A stretch of DNA of 47,500 nt from Alkalimarinus coralli (GCF_023650515.1 NZ_CP096016.1:1-47500); one strand, 5' to 3'; shown: positions 8,013 to 19,403, counted from the stretch's first letter. Translations and numbers: made by a program. The notes: a model not told the origin generated them from the sequence alone.

Positions 8013-8146
8013 TTTGGGTTGCAGGAAGTTGTGCCAGTGCGGGCCTCTGGCGGTAGTGTATTTGTTGTGGTTATTGCTATATTGTTACGATGAGTGCCTG
8101 GTTTGCATTTTGTTCTGGCAGTGTGTAAGTCTGCTGTCAGGGTTGA

Positions 8147-9373
<1,227 letters not shown>

Positions 9374-9427
9374 TTTTGCGTTGAAAGACTGGTAAGGTAG
9401 TGGCTAATTTTTTAATAGGTGGTTGAG

Positions 9428-10552
9428 TTGTCAGGTCGACAGGCGTTGTCAAAGTCTCAGTGTTGGGTTGTTAAAATAGGGAGTGCCCTGCTTACCAATG
9501 ATGGTAAGGGGTTGGATAAGCGCTCTATTGCATTGTGGGTTGATCAATTGGTTTGGCTTCGCGAGCAGGGAGTCGAAGTCGTGTTGGTCTCATCCGGCTC
9601 TGTGGCAGAAGGAATGACGAGATTGGGTTTGAGTCAGCGTCCTCGCCAGCTGCATGAATTGCAGGCAGCGGCAGCGGTAGGGCAGATGGGATTGATTCAG
9701 ACTTATGAAACAGAATTTAAGCGGTACGGGTTGCATACAGCCCAGATATTGCTGACGCATGATGATCTCTCGGACCGAAAGCGGTATCTCAATGCTCGCA
9801 GTGCATTACGTTCGCTGGTAGGGATGAATGTTATCCCTATTGTAAATGAGAATGATACCGTCGTTACGGATGAGATTCGGTTTGGTGATAATGATACGCT
9901 CGGTGCTCTGGTTGCTAACTTGGTTGAGGCGGATGCGCTTATTATCTTGACGGATCAGGATGGTTTGTACGATAAGGATCCGCGAAAAAACAAAGATGCC
10001 AAGCTGGTTGCTGAGGCACAGGCTGATGACTCTTCTCTCGATCAGATGGCCGCAGGGGGGGCGGGTTCGTTAGGGCGTGGCGGAATGGTCACTAAGGTTC
10101 GGGCGGCTCGCTTGGCTGCCCGCTCCGGGGCTCAGACGGTCATTGTGGGTGGCCGTATCGATAATGTTTTGTGTCGCTTGAGGGGAGGGGAGTCGTTAGG
10201 GACTTTGTTGCTTCCTACTCAGGAGAGGCAGGTGGCCAGAAAGCAGTGGTTGGCGGGACATCTGCAAACGCGCGGCAGGCTGGTTTTGGATGAGGGGGCG
10301 GTGAAGGTATTGCGTCAAAAAGGGCGCAGTCTGCTGCCTGTGGGTGTTAAATCTGTCTCTGGTAGATTTCGCCGTGGAGAGATGGTGGCTTGTGTTGATG
10401 AGCAAGGCGATGAGGTGGCGCGAGGCTTGGTTGGGTACGACTTTGTGGATGCAGCGAAGATTATCGGTCTGGCTAGTGATCAAATTGAGTCGATATTAGG
10501 GTATGTCAATGAGCCAGAGTTGATTCATCGGGATAATCTGGTGCTGGTTTAA
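9428..10552 (+). CDS. proB: Glutamate 5-kinase
   Basis: This enzyme phosphorylates glutamate in the first step of proline synthesis. The amino-acid kinase domain shows [37 protein letters not shown] and GRGGMVTK; the last 100 residues are the PUA domain ([12 protein letters not shown]...HRDNLVLV). No ATG start exists. TTG 9428 is preferred because AGGTGG lies 5 bases upstream, giving 374 residues; GTG 9419 would add three residues but lacks a ribosome site. It is followed by a bidirectional terminator shared with rpsT. Confidence 0.93.
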   Translation: MSGRQALSKSQCWVVKIGSALLTNDGKGLDKRSIALWVDQLVWLREQGVEVVLVSSGSVAEGMTRLGLSQRPRQLHELQAAAAVGQMGLIQTYETEFKRYGLHTAQILLTHDDLSDRKRYLNARSALRSLVGMNVIPIVNENDTVVTDEIRFGDNDTLGALVANLVEADALIILTDQDGLYDKDPRKNKDAKLVAEAQADDSSLDQMAAGGAGSLGRGGMVTKVRAARLAARSGAQTVIVGGRIDNVLCRLRGGESLGTLLLPTQERQVARKQWLAGHLQTRGRLVLDEGAVKVLRQKGRSLLPVGVKSVSGRFRRGEMVACVDEQGDEVARGLVGYDFVDAAKIIGLASDQIESILGYVNEPELIHRDNLVLV

Positions 10553-10576
10553 GCTTTGTGACTATATGAGAGGCAT

Positions 10577-10606
10577 AAAAAAAACCGGCGAGAGCCGGTT
10601 TTTTTA
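10577..10606. terminator. Bidirectional terminator between proB and rpsT
   Basis: AAAAAAACCGGC, loop GAGA, then GCCGGTTTTTTT is a perfect stem with A-tract and T-tract on either side. It can end transcription of proB on the plus strand and rpsT on the minus strand. Confidence 0.92.
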
Positions 10607-10618
10607 TAAATGTCGAAA

Positions 10619-10885
10619 TTAAGCTTTTAGGGCTTTAACTCGAGCATTTAGGCGGCTCTTGATACGAGCAGCTCTATTCTTTGGAAGAATGCCTTTGTTA
10701 ACCATGCTGTCAACAGCAGGTACTGCTGCTTGAAAGGCAGTTTGAGCTTCTTCGTGGTTGCCGCTTTCAATTTTAGCGGTAACTTTTTTAATGTATGTGC
10801 GAACCATTGATCGTTGGCTTGCGTTATGCTGGCGACGCTTTTCCTGCTGGCGTGCGCGCTTCTTTGAAGATGGGGAATTTGCCAC
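10619..10885 (-). CDS. rpsT: 30S ribosomal protein S20
   Basis: An 88-residue S20, starting ANSPSSKKRARQQEKRR after the initiator, with the usual basic helical composition and KNRAARIKSRLNARVKAL at the end. The start codon is GTG with GAGGAG seven bases upstream. E. coli rpsT also uses a non-ATG start, which matters for its autoregulation, so the GTG is probably functional. Confidence 0.97.
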   Translation of the reverse strand: MANSPSSKKRARQQEKRRQHNASQRSMVRTYIKKVTAKIESGNHEEAQTAFQAAVPAVDSMVNKGILPKNRAARIKSRLNARVKALKA

Positions 10886-10920
10886 CGTTGAACTCCTCGA
10901 CTAGCGAAAATGCTGTATAC

Positions 10921-10938
10921 TTTTGAGCGATCTCAAAA
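10921..10938. promoter_or_regulatory. Perfect palindromic hairpin in the rpsT leader
   Basis: TTTTGAG-CGAT-CTCAAAA lies between the rpsT promoter and start codon, near the 5' end of the predicted leader. It is a possible element for S20 autoregulation or transcript stability. The function is inferred only. Confidence 0.45.
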
Positions 10939-10951
10939 TAAATGACGCGAG

Positions 10952-10980
10952 ACTATGCCCGTTTAAAACCTTGTTGTCAA
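10952..10980 (-). promoter_or_regulatory. Sigma-70 promoter for rpsT
   Basis: Minus strand: TTGACA (10975-10980), a 17-base spacer, then CATAGT (10952-10957), followed by a CTCGCG discriminator. The start would be near 10945, about 60 bases before the GTG. Confidence 0.7.
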
Positions 10981-11158
10981 TAAAAATCAAATGAAAATGA
11001 TTAGTACTGATCCTTCGGACGGGCAATGATACAGAGTTGAGGCGAATTATTAAAGAGACAGTGGTACTATTGCCTGCTTTTATACTTATCCCCCTCTGTG
11101 ACTAGCCTGAGAGTTAGGTTTTGGTTGTAGAAAGACGTCAAATATCGAGATTATTGCG

Positions 11159-12775
11159 TTGAAGAGCGAAAAAAATGGTGGCTCGCAAGACAAAAGCGGG
11201 CAACAAGCCGATGAAAGTCTGAGTCGTCAGGCCTCAGCTCCCGGAAAACTTTTAAGGTCAAGCAGTGTTGTTGGCTCAATGACGATGCTGTCCAGAATTC
11301 TTGGCTTAGTGCGGGATATCGTTATCGCGCGATATTTTGGTGCGGGCGCAGGTGCGGATGCCTTCTTTGTTGCATTCAAAATTCCCAATTTCCTAAGGCG
11401 TCTTTTTGCGGAGGGCGCATTTTCTCAAGCTTTCGTGCCAGTGCTATCAGAGTATCGAACAAACCATACACTGCGAGATGTTAGAACGCTCATAAATTCT
11501 GTAGCGGGCGTGTTAGGAATGGTGTTGTTGGTTGTTACTTTACTGGCTGTTGCCGGAGCGCCTGTGCTAACGGCGGTTTTTGCGCCTGGGTTTATTGGCG
11601 ATGAAGAAAAGTTTTCGTTAGCCAGTGATATGTTACGCTTGACCTTCCCTTACTTATTGCTCATCTCTTTAACCGCTTTTGCTGGCTCTATTTTGAACAG
11701 TTATGGCCGGTTTGCGGTGCCTGCGTTTACTCCTGTGTTACTTAATCTCTGTCTTATCTCCTCTGCGATTTGGCTGTCTCCGCTTTTTGAGCATCCGATT
11801 ATTGCGATGGCATGGGGGGTTTTAGTAGCTGGAATGTTACAGCTGTTTTTTCAGTTCCCCTTTTTATTAAGGCTGGGTTTGTTGCCTCGCCCTAAATTAG
11901 ATTATCGCCATGAAGGTGTGATTCGCATTATGCGGTTGATGCTGCCGGCGCTCTTTGGTGTTTCGGTGAGTCAAATAAACCTGCTATTGGATACTGTTCT
12001 GGCTTCATTTTTAAAAACGGGGAGCGTCTCTTGGCTCTACTACTCTGACCGGTTGTCTGAACTGCCCTTGGGGGTCTTCGGTGTTGCGATTGCAACCGTG
12101 ATTCTTCCTTCGCTTTCCCGGAAGCATACAAGAGACTCTTCAGATGCTTTTGCCGCCACTCTCGACTGGGCGCTAAGAGTTGTTTTGCTGATCGGCTTTC
12201 CAGCGGCTACTGCGCTGCTGCTTTTAGCTGAGCCCTTGCTGGCGACGTTGTTTTATCATGGCGAGCTTACTGAGGTGGATGTTGCCATGTCGACTCTTAG
12301 TCTCCGGGCTTATGCGTCAGGGTTGATGGCCTTTATGCTTGTTAAGGTTTTGGCGCCAGGTTACTTCTCTCGCCAGGACACTAAAACACCGGTAAAGATT
12401 GGTGTCATCGCGATGGTGGTCAATATGGTGTTCAACTTGATTTTGATCTGGCCATTGGCGCATACAGGGCTGGCATTAGCGACAGCGCTGTCTGCGTGGC
12501 TGAATGCTTACCTGCTATATAGAGGGTTGCAGAAAGATGGCGTGTATTGGCTGCAAGAAGGTTGGGGTAAGTTTCTTGCTCAGCTATTGGTTTCGCTGTT
12601 AGTTATGTCAGGTGTTATTTTAATGCTTTTGTATCAGTTTCCAGACTGGTTGCTGATGTCGGTTATGGAAAGAATCTCTTATTTGGCAGTGATTGTTATC
12701 TCTGGTGGCGTCTCTTATTTCCTTGCATTGCATTTGTCTGGTGTTCGGTTGGCTTCGCTGGTTGCGAGGCGCTAA
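11159..12775 (+). CDS. murJ: Lipid II flippase MurJ (MviN)
   Basis: A 538-residue polytopic membrane protein with about 14 hydrophobic segments, which flips lipid II for peptidoglycan synthesis. Seen: SMTMLSRILGLVRDIVIARYFGAG, DAFFVAFKIPNFLRRLFAEGAFSQAFVPVLSEY, and later SRKHTRDSS and APGYFSRQDTKTPVK, all MurJ hallmarks. The only conventional start before the conserved region is TTG 11159; the ribosome site (CGAGA) is weak. The first 30 residues are a hydrophilic extension rich in Ser/Gln. ribF follows. Confidence 0.95.
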   Translation: MKSEKNGGSQDKSGQQADESLSRQASAPGKLLRSSSVVGSMTMLSRILGLVRDIVIARYFGAGAGADAFFVAFKIPNFLRRLFAEGAFSQAFVPVLSEYRTNHTLRDVRTLINSVAGVLGMVLLVVTLLAVAGAPVLTAVFAPGFIGDEEKFSLASDMLRLTFPYLLLISLTAFAGSILNSYGRFAVPAFTPVLLNLCLISSAIWLSPLFEHPIIAMAWGVLVAGMLQLFFQFPFLLRLGLLPRPKLDYRHEGVIRIMRLMLPALFGVSVSQINLLLDTVLASFLKTGSVSWLYYSDRLSELPLGVFGVAIATVILPSLSRKHTRDSSDAFAATLDWALRVVLLIGFPAATALLLLAEPLLATLFYHGELTEVDVAMSTLSLRAYASGLMAFMLVKVLAPGYFSRQDTKTPVKIGVIAMVVNMVFNLILIWPLAHTGLALATALSAWLNAYLLYRGLQKDGVYWLQEGWGKFLAQLLVSLLVMSGVILMLLYQFPDWLLMSVMERISYLAVIVISGGVSYFLALHLSGVRLASLVARR

Positions 12776-12805
12776 ATAGTCCCAGTCCGTAATATGGCTG
12801 GATGG

Positions 12806-12835
12806 TTAGATTTAATTTTGCGATCCTTATATAAT
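12806..12835 (+). promoter_or_regulatory. Possible promoter for ribF
   Basis: A perfect TATAAT at 12830-12835 is preceded 18 bases earlier by a weak -35, TTAGAT (12806-12811). The start would be about 20 bases before the ribF ATG. Confidence 0.4.
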
Positions 12836-12864
12836 CGCCCATTTGTTTAAGTAGGTTGGTCTGA

Positions 12865-13875
12865 ATGAAGCTCGTGCGTGGGCTACGGAACTTGGCATCG
12901 TTTAGAAGCGTAGAGCTACAAGATTACCGTAACTTGGAGTCAGAACAAGACAGCAAAAGTAGTGGCTCGCAGGGGTGTGTCGCTACAATTGGCAATTTTG
13001 ATGGTGTTCATTCTGGCCATAAGGTTATTATTGAGCAACTTAAAGAGAAGGCAGGCGTATTAGGCATACCTTCTGTTGTCATTGTATTTGAGCCTCAACC
13101 TCAAGAGTACTTCAGGCAGCACGACGCACCGGCAAGGTTGATGCGGTTTAGAGAAAAACTGGTTGCCTTACGCGAGCTGGATATCGACTACCTTGTCTGT
13201 TTAACGTTCAATGATGAGTTGCATGAAATGTCTGCTCATCAATTTATTGATCAGGTATTGGTATCAGGTTTAAATGTCAGGCATTTGGTCATTGGTGATG
13301 ACTTCAGGTTTGGTTGTGACCGCACTGGCGATTTTGCGCTGTTAAAAAAAACAGGGAAAGCGCTGAGTGATAAGGGCAACGGCTTTTCGGTGGAAAACAC
13401 CCGCACAATCGAGCTCGATGGCGATAGGGTGAGCAGTACCAGAATTCGACATGCTCTACTTGAAAATAAGTTTGATTTAGCTGAACGTCTGCTGGGGCAT
13501 CCATATACAATAACCGGTTGTATTGTTCATGGCCGCAAGCTGGGGCGTCAATTAGGTGTCCCTACCGCTAATGTATCGTTGGGCCGAAAAGTGCTGGTGT
13601 TAAAGGGGGTGTACGCGGTTGAAGCGACTTTAGAGTCTGGTGAAGTCAGGCAGGGAGTGGCCAATATCGGTATACGACCTACTGTGGATGGTGTACAGCC
13701 CTCACTGGAGGTTCATCTATTCGACTTTAATGGCTCGATTTATGGTGAGCACCTAAAAGTCGTGTTCAAGCATAAAATTCGTGATGAGCAGAAATTCTCT
13801 GGTGTTGACGCTCTGAAACAGCAAATATTTAGTGATATTGAAGAGACAAAAACGTATTTTGATACACTGAGCTGA
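12865..13875 (+). CDS. ribF: Bifunctional riboflavin kinase / FAD synthetase
   Basis: A 336-residue enzyme that makes FMN then FAD. The N-terminal adenylyltransferase shows TIGNFDGVHSGHKVII, VIGDDFRFG and STRIR; the C-terminal kinase shows GRKLGRQLGVPTANV and GVANIGIRPT. The N-terminus MKLVRGLRNL is standard, but about 25 residues rich in Ser, Glu and Gln separate it from the nucleotide-binding motif, where most homologues have about ten. It lies between murJ and ileS. Confidence 0.95.
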   Translation: MKLVRGLRNLASFRSVELQDYRNLESEQDSKSSGSQGCVATIGNFDGVHSGHKVIIEQLKEKAGVLGIPSVVIVFEPQPQEYFRQHDAPARLMRFREKLVALRELDIDYLVCLTFNDELHEMSAHQFIDQVLVSGLNVRHLVIGDDFRFGCDRTGDFALLKKTGKALSDKGNGFSVENTRTIELDGDRVSSTRIRHALLENKFDLAERLLGHPYTITGCIVHGRKLGRQLGVPTANVSLGRKVLVLKGVYAVEATLESGEVRQGVANIGIRPTVDGVQPSLEVHLFDFNGSIYGEHLKVVFKHKIRDEQKFSGVDALKQQIFSDIEETKTYFDTLS

Positions 13876-13924
13876 ATTAATAAGAAATAATATAGGCAGT
13901 TCAGGATTAAATGTTAACCCAAAT

Positions 13925-13962
13925 AAACGAGACGTTGCAGATTGCATTCAAGCGCTCGTTTT
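13925..13962 (+). terminator. Terminator-like hairpin ahead of ileS
   Basis: AAACGAG-a-CG pairs with CG-CTCGTTT around an 18-base loop, followed by a short T-run (TTTTAA). It lies 20-60 bases before the ileS start, so it could end ribF transcripts or act as an attenuator in the ileS leader. Confidence 0.45.
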
Positions 13963-13984
13963 AATTGTGATGAAGTGACCGAAG

Positions 13985-16819
13985 ATGAGTGATTATAAGC
14001 ACACACTGAACCTACCTGATACCGACTTCCCTATGAAGGGGAATCTGGCCCAGCGCGAACCAAAAATGCTGAAAGACTGGCAAGATAAAGGCGTGTATCA
14101 GCAAATTAGGGATGCACGGCGTGGCGCTGAAAAATTTATTTTGCATGATGGCCCTCCATATGCAAACGGCAATATTCATATCGGTCATGCGGTTAATAAA
14201 ATATTAAAAGATATTATTGTTAAAGCGAAAACGATTAGTGGGTACGATGCGCCTTACATTCCGGGGTGGGACTGCCATGGCTTGCCTATCGAGCACAATG
14301 TAGAAAAGAAAATCGGCAAAGCGGGCGTTAAAGTCGACTATAAGGCGTTTCGTAAGGCTTGCCGTGAGTATGCTCAAAAGCAGGTTGATGGTCAGAAGGC
14401 AGACTTTATCAGACTCGGTGTGTTTGGTGACTGGGATAACCCGTATCTAACCATGGACTATGCGTTTGAAGCAGATATTATCCGCTCACTAGGTAAGATT
14501 GTTGAAAATGGTCATCTTCACAAAGGTTTTAAACCTGTTTATTGGAGCGTAGTTGGCGGCTCGGCTTTGGCAGAAGCAGAAGTCGAGTATCAAGATAAAG
14601 AGTCTATTGCGATAGATGTCCGATTTAGCCCTGTTGATCAGGCTGACTTTACGGCTGCGTTTGAACTTGAAAGCGGTGGAGGTGATGGAGAAGTTTCAGT
14701 AGTAATCTGGACAACGACGCCGTGGACTCTGCCATCAAATCAGGCGGTATCTCTTAATGCAGGTTTGGATTATGTGCTGGTTGAGTGTGATGCAGGCTTC
14801 GGCAAAGAGCGTTTGGTCATGGCTGAAGCGTTGCACATAGATAATATGCAGCGTTATGGCATTGATGATTATGCCGTGGTGGGGCGTTGCAAAGGGGCAG
14901 ATTTAGAACACAAATTATTAGCCCACCCGTTTTATGCTAAACGACAAGTTCCTGTGATTCTCGGCGACCACGTTACCACTGATGCAGGTACTGGCGCTGT
15001 TCATACGGCACCCGACCATGGTGTCGATGACTTTAATGTTGGCCGCGCCTACGGCTTGACCACCTTAAATCTCGTTGATGACAACGGCGTGTTTCGCGAT
15101 AGCACCGATTTGTTTGCAGGCGAGCACGTTTACAAAGTTGACGAAAAAGTACTGGATGTTCTGGATCAGCGCAAAAAGCTGGTTTACAAAAAATCTTTCC
15201 GTCACAGTTATCCTCACTGCTGGAGAACCAAAACGCCTCTGATTTTCCGCGCGACCCCTCAATGGTTTGTCAGCATGGAACAGAACGGACTTAAAGATTC
15301 TGCGCTTGAAGCGGTTAAAGGTGTTAAGTGGGTTCCTTCGTGGGGGCAGCAGCGAATTGAAGGGATGTTGGAACAGAGTCCCGACTGGTGTATTTCCCGT
15401 CAGCGTACCTGGGGTGTTCCGATAGCGCTCTTCGTTAATAAAGAAACCCAGGAACTCCACCCTGAAACCAGTCGCTTGATTGAGGAAGTTGCTAAGCGGG
15501 TAGAGCAAGAGGGGATGGATGCGTGGTTTGATCTTGATCCGGCAGACCTGCTCGGAGCCGATGCTGATCAGTGGCAAAAAGTGACGGATACATTAGATGT
15601 TTGGTTTGACTCTGGCGTTACTCATGCTGCGGTATTAAAGCAGAGAAGCGAGTTGGGGCAGTACCCGGCTGACCTTTATCTTGAAGGGTCAGATCAGCAT
15701 CGTGGATGGTTCCAGTCATCATTGAAAACAGGTATCGCGATCAATGGTCAGGCACCTTATAAGCAGGTCTTAACACACGGATTTACTGTTGATGGGCAAG
15801 GCAAGAAGATGTCCAAATCGATGGGGAATGTGGTTGCGCCTCAAGAGGTGATGAACAAACTAGGGGCTGATATTCTCAGGCTTTGGGTTGCAGGCACTGA
15901 CTATAGTGGCGAAATGACGGTCTCCGATGAGATCTTAAAGCGAACTGCAGACTCTTATCGCCGTATTAGAAATACTGCTCGCTTTTTGCTGGCCAATATT
16001 AATGGCTTTAACCCCGAGACCGATTCGGTAGCGCCCTCAGAAATGCTTGCTCTGGATCGCTGGGTCGTAGATCGAGCGGCGCTGTTGCAGCAAGAGTTAA
16101 TTGCTGCCTACGATGAATATAACTTCCTTTCGGTAAGCCAGAAAGTACTACAGTTTTGTGGTATCGATTTGGGTGGTTTTTATCTGGATATTATAAAAGA
16201 TCGCCAATATACCACTAAGCCTGATAGCCTTGAGCGACGCTCTTGTCAGACCGCGATGTACCATATTACCGAAGCGCTTGCTCGATGGGTTGCGCCAATA
16301 TTGAGCTTTACGGCTGACGAAATATGGTCAAGCCTGCCGGGCGAACGAACAAACACCGTATTTGTTGAACAGTGGTATCAGGAGTTAACGCTTTTAACTG
16401 ATAATGAGCCTAAAGGCCGAGACTACTGGGAGCAGGTATTAGCGGTTAAAACAGCCGTAAATAAACGGTTGGAAGAAGAGCGTAAGGCAGGAAATGTAAA
16501 AGGCTCAATGACGACCGAAGTGACATTGTTCTGCGATGGTGCGTTACAGAGCGCGCTCTCATCACTTGGTGATGAGTTGCGTTTTGTCTTAATCACTTCC
16601 GAGGCAAAAGTAACCGCCCTTTCCAGCGCCAGTGCTGACCAGGCAACAGAGACCGATGTTGAAGGACTTAAAGTGCTCATCGTACCCAGCAAACACGAAA
16701 AATGTGATCGATGCTGGCATCAACGAGAAGATGTTGGAGCGCATGAGGCTCACCCTAAACTGTGTGGCCGTTGTGTAGAAAATGTTGATGGTGAAGGCGA
16801 ATCGAGGCAATTTGCTTAA
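13985..16819 (+). CDS. ileS: Isoleucyl-tRNA synthetase
   Basis: A 944-residue class I synthetase. Seen: the HIGH motif in [31 protein letters not shown], the editing-domain motif [25 protein letters not shown], the KMSKS motif [10 protein letters not shown], and a C-terminal zinc site ([10 protein letters not shown]...CGRCVENV). The C-terminal zinc finger and length fit the bacterial type I enzyme. ATG 13985 begins the conserved [17 protein letters not shown]. Confidence 0.98.
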   Translation: MSDYKHTLNLPDTDFPMKGNLAQREPKMLKDWQDKGVYQQIRDARRGAEKFILHDGPPYANGNIHIGHAVNKILKDIIVKAKTISGYDAPYIPGWDCHGLPIEHNVEKKIGKAGVKVDYKAFRKACREYAQKQVDGQKADFIRLGVFGDWDNPYLTMDYAFEADIIRSLGKIVENGHLHKGFKPVYWSVVGGSALAEAEVEYQDKESIAIDVRFSPVDQADFTAAFELESGGGDGEVSVVIWTTTPWTLPSNQAVSLNAGLDYVLVECDAGFGKERLVMAEALHIDNMQRYGIDDYAVVGRCKGADLEHKLLAHPFYAKRQVPVILGDHVTTDAGTGAVHTAPDHGVDDFNVGRAYGLTTLNLVDDNGVFRDSTDLFAGEHVYKVDEKVLDVLDQRKKLVYKKSFRHSYPHCWRTKTPLIFRATPQWFVSMEQNGLKDSALEAVKGVKWVPSWGQQRIEGMLEQSPDWCISRQRTWGVPIALFVNKETQELHPETSRLIEEVAKRVEQEGMDAWFDLDPADLLGADADQWQKVTDTLDVWFDSGVTHAAVLKQRSELGQYPADLYLEGSDQHRGWFQSSLKTGIAINGQAPYKQVLTHGFTVDGQGKKMSKSMGNVVAPQEVMNKLGADILRLWVAGTDYSGEMTVSDEILKRTADSYRRIRNTARFLLANINGFNPETDSVAPSEMLALDRWVVDRAALLQQELIAAYDEYNFLSVSQKVLQFCGIDLGGFYLDIIKDRQYTTKPDSLERRSCQTAMYHITEALARWVAPILSFTADEIWSSLPGERTNTVFVEQWYQELTLLTDNEPKGRDYWEQVLAVKTAVNKRLEEERKAGNVKGSMTTEVTLFCDGALQSALSSLGDELRFVLITSEAKVTALSSASADQATETDVEGLKVLIVPSKHEKCDRCWHQREDVGAHEAHPKLCGRCVENVDGEGESRQFA

Positions 16820-16844
16820 CAATAAGCGTATGAGTAAATAATAG

Positions 16845-16868
16845 GGTGCGCCATGCGCACCTGTTTTT
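16845..16868 (+). terminator. Terminator-like hairpin between ileS and lspA
   Basis: GGTGCGC (16845-16851), loop CAT, GCGCACC (16855-16861), then TGTTTTT. It lies in the 84-base ileS-lspA gap, where many relatives have a tight junction. It could cut or attenuate read-through into lspA. Confidence 0.65.
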
Positions 16869-16903
16869 AATAAGTTGAAATTAAACAATAAAGTAATAAA
16901 CGT

Positions 16904-17380
16904 ATGTTGAAATGGTTGTGGTTGGCAGCAGTGGTGGTCGTTCTTGACCTTGGAACAAAGTGGTTGGCGACAGATATGCTGGAATACGCCATTTCTGTTC
17001 CTGTTCTGCCATTCTTTAACTTTACACTACTTCACAATACGGGGGCCGCGTTTAGCTTTCTGGCGAATGCAGGTGGTTGGCAGCGGTGGTTTTTTGCTGC
17101 CTTAGCGGTTGCTATAAGTGCTATGTTGGTTAAGTGGCTTGCTACTATTAAGGGTGACCGCTGGTTGGCGATTGCCATAGCGCTGGTTTTGGGTGGCGCG
17201 CTTGGTAATTTGTATGACCGCGTGGTGTTAGGTTATGTTGTTGACTTTTTGCACTTCTATTGGGGCAGTTATCATTTTCCGGCATTTAACGTGGCCGATT
17301 CAGCAATTACCGTAGGAGCCATAATGATGGCCCTAGATATATTTCGCAAACCATCTCCAGAAACCGTAGAAAAAGTATAG
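16904..17380 (+). CDS. lspA: Lipoprotein signal peptidase (prolipoprotein signal peptidase II)
   Basis: A 158-residue aspartic membrane protease that removes signal peptides from lipoproteins. Seen: DLGTKWLA, HNTGAAFSFL, the catalytic aspartates in GNLYDRVVLGYVVDFL and FNVADSAITVG, and four hydrophobic segments. No good Shine-Dalgarno is visible ahead of the ATG (AATAAAGTAATAAACGT), so translation may be weak or leader-dependent. fkpB and ispH follow. Confidence 0.96.
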   Translation: MLKWLWLAAVVVVLDLGTKWLATDMLEYAISVPVLPFFNFTLLHNTGAAFSFLANAGGWQRWFFAALAVAISAMLVKWLATIKGDRWLAIAIALVLGGALGNLYDRVVLGYVVDFLHFYWGSYHFPAFNVADSAITVGAIMMALDIFRKPSPETVEKV

Positions 17381-17458
17381 TGAGAGAGGGGCTTTTCTGG
17401 CTCTTCTATGATAAGCATTGGCATGGCACATTCAAATAGCCATTAGACAGGTAATAGT

Positions 17459-17911
17459 ATGAGTGAACTGGAAGTAGGTAAAGGAACAGGAGTCGTACTG
17501 CACTTCGCTTTAAAGTTAGACGACGGCAGTATTGTAGACTCTACGTTTGAAGGCGATGCAGCAGCATTTGAATTTGGTGACGGCAATCTTCCAGAAGGGT
17601 TTGAAGAGTTGTTGGTCGGAATGAAGGCAGGGGATAAAGGGGCATGGGATGTCCCTCCTGAAAAGGCATTTGGAATGCCTAACCCGAACAACAGGCAGAC
17701 TATGCAAAGAACTGACTTCCCTGAAGATATGGAACTGGCAGAAGGTTTGGTTGTCTCGTTTGCAGATGCTAACAAGTCTGAGCTTCCGGGTGTTGTCGCA
17801 GAGCTGAGTGATACAGACGTGGTTATTGACTTTAATCACCCTTTGGCAGGTAAAACCTTACATTTTGAAGTACAAATACTGAGCGTAACTGCGCTGGGCG
17901 AAGATAAGTAA
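17459..17911 (+). CDS. fkpB: FKBP-type peptidyl-prolyl isomerase, SlyD/FkpB type
   Basis: A 150-residue cytoplasmic proline isomerase/chaperone. Seen: GTGVVLHFALKLDDGSIVDST, then the FKBP core LPEGFEELLVGMKAGDKGAWDVPPEKAFG and an insert-in-flap region ending HPLAGKTLHFEVQI. Unlike SlyD there is no His-rich tail. It is located between lspA and ispH as in E. coli and Pseudomonas; ispH starts 14 bases after the stop. Confidence 0.95.
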   Translation: MSELEVGKGTGVVLHFALKLDDGSIVDSTFEGDAAAFEFGDGNLPEGFEELLVGMKAGDKGAWDVPPEKAFGMPNPNNRQTMQRTDFPEDMELAEGLVVSFADANKSELPGVVAELSDTDVVIDFNHPLAGKTLHFEVQILSVTALGEDK

Positions 17912-17925
17912 TTTAGGTAGCACGT

Positions 17926-18876
17926 ATGAAAATTAGTCTGGCAAACCCTAGAGGCTTTTGTGCCGGGGTGGATAGAGCCATCGAAATCGTTAACCGGGCA
18001 CTTGATGTGTTTGGGGCGCCTGTTTATGTACGCCATGAAGTTGTTCATAACAAGTTTGTCGTGGACAATCTGCGTGATCGGGGCGCCATTTTTGTAGATG
18101 AGCTGGAGGAAGTGCCAGACGACTCCTTGGTTATTTTTAGTGCTCATGGCGTTTCAAAAGCCGTTCAGGAAGAGTCAAAAACGCGTGGACTGAGAGTGTT
18201 TGACGCGACCTGCCCGCTAGTTACAAAGGTGCATTTAGAGGTTAGCCGCTATAGTCGTGATGGCCGAGAGTGTATCTTGATAGGGCACCAAGGGCACCCG
18301 GAAGTTGAAGGGACCATGGGCCAGTATGACTTCTCTTTCGGCGGGAATATCTATCTTGTTGAAGACGAAGGTGATGTCGATAAACTTGTTGTGGAAAACC
18401 CTGCTGGGCTAACCTATGTGACCCAGACTACGCTTTCAATGGATGATGCCGCCAGAGTGATTGATGCATTGCGCAAAAAGTTCCCCGATATTGAAGGCCC
18501 TAGAAAAGACGATATCTGCTATGCGACTCAAAATCGCCAGGATGCGGTGAAACAGTTGGCGGCTGATTGTGATCTGATGCTGGTTGTAGGCTCTCCAAAT
18601 AGCTCTAACTCTAATCGCTTGAGAGAGCTGGCTGAACGTATGGGAACCCCCGCATATTTGATTGATAATGAAGAAGGAATTGACCCTGCGTGGCTAGAGG
18701 CTAAGACCAATGTAGGGGTCACTGCAGGTGCTTCCGCACCAGATGTGCTTGTAAAGCAGGTGGTTGAGCGTCTACAAGCTTTGGGAGGCGAAAAGCCCGA
18801 AGAGATATCGGGCCGAGAAGAAAGTATTGTGTTTAGTATGCCTAAAGAGTTGAGGATACCCACGCAAGAGGTGTAA
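17926..18876 (+). CDS. ispH: 4-hydroxy-3-methylbut-2-enyl diphosphate reductase
   Basis: A 316-residue iron-sulfur enzyme for the last step of the MEP isoprenoid pathway, making IPP and DMAPP. The three cluster cysteines are visible in [11 protein letters not shown] (about residue 12), [12 protein letters not shown] (about 96) and [11 protein letters not shown] (about 200); the substrate histidines lie in [11 protein letters not shown] and [12 protein letters not shown]. It is the last gene of the plus-strand group, convergent with pilE. Confidence 0.97.
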   Translation: MKISLANPRGFCAGVDRAIEIVNRALDVFGAPVYVRHEVVHNKFVVDNLRDRGAIFVDELEEVPDDSLVIFSAHGVSKAVQEESKTRGLRVFDATCPLVTKVHLEVSRYSRDGRECILIGHQGHPEVEGTMGQYDFSFGGNIYLVEDEGDVDKLVVENPAGLTYVTQTTLSMDDAARVIDALRKKFPDIEGPRKDDICYATQNRQDAVKQLAADCDLMLVVGSPNSSNSNRLRELAERMGTPAYLIDNEEGIDPAWLEAKTNVGVTAGASAPDVLVKQVVERLQALGGEKPEEISGREESIVFSMPKELRIPTQEV

Positions 18877-18917
18877 TTTTCGATAAGGTATCCGATCCGT
18901 AAATAGCTTACCGAAAA
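18877..18917. repeat. Inverted repeat between ispH and pilE
   Basis: TTTTCGATAAG (18877-18887) pairs with CTTACCGAAAA (18907-18917) with one mismatch, between two convergent stop codons. It lacks a clear T-run on either strand but may serve as a weak bidirectional 3'-end hairpin. Confidence 0.4.
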
Positions 18918-18920
18918 AGA

Positions 18921-19352
18921 CTACCAGCATTCCGCTACAGTGCCGCCTGTTGCTCCTTTGACGCCTGTGTTAGTGAGACTAAGCGTCTTGCAATCGTCTG
19001 CTGCTTGGGCTCCTATCGCAGAGGCTGTGAGCGTATATGTGCTTGCTGGTGTGCCAGTTGTAGTAATAGCAATGCTATAGAAACCGCTTTCAGTAATAAA
19101 CGGGTTAGCATTATAGCCCAGGCCCGGCACTGTGGCGGTTGAGTTCATGGTTGTCGCGTAGGCATACTGTTGACTAAAAAACTTTTCCTGTCTTGCCGCT
19201 GCTTCGAGAATAACGCTTTTCGCTTCGACTCTTCTGCTCTTTCGCACACTCTCTTGGTATGACGGAAAGGCAATCGCCGCAAGTATGCCGATAATGGCAA
19301 TCACTATTATGATCTCTATTAGAGTGAAGCCTTTCTGTTTGTTAATTTGCAT
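18921..19352 (-). CDS. pilE: Type IV minor pilin PilE
   Basis: A 143-residue type IV pilin-like protein. Seen: a short leader, then the prepilin peptidase site KG^[24 protein letters not shown] with Glu at position +5 and a hydrophobic helix; there are Cys residues near the C-terminus (ADDCKTL...AECW) for a disulfide loop. In Pseudomonas PilE is a minor pilin that primes fibre assembly. It is last in the pilus operon and now lies downstream of an insertion element, so its expression from the operon promoter may be reduced. Confidence 0.92.
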   Translation of the reverse strand: MQINKQKGFTLIEIIIVIAIIGILAAIAFPSYQESVRKSRRVEAKSVILEAAARQEKFFSQQYAYATTMNSTATVPGLGYNANPFITESGFYSIAITTTGTPASTYTLTASAIGAQAADDCKTLSLTNTGVKGATGGTVAECW

Positions 19353-19370
19353 AGCTAAGTTGCCTGTTAC

Positions 19371-19403
19371 TATTTGGATTTAGGGCATTATTTGGATTTA
19401 GGG
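19371..19403. repeat. Short tandem duplication at the pilY2 3' end
   Basis: TATTTGGATTTAGGG occurs at 19371-19385 and again at 19389-19403 (period 18), the second copy containing the pilY2 stop codon. It is probably a slippage duplication. Confidence 0.8.
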
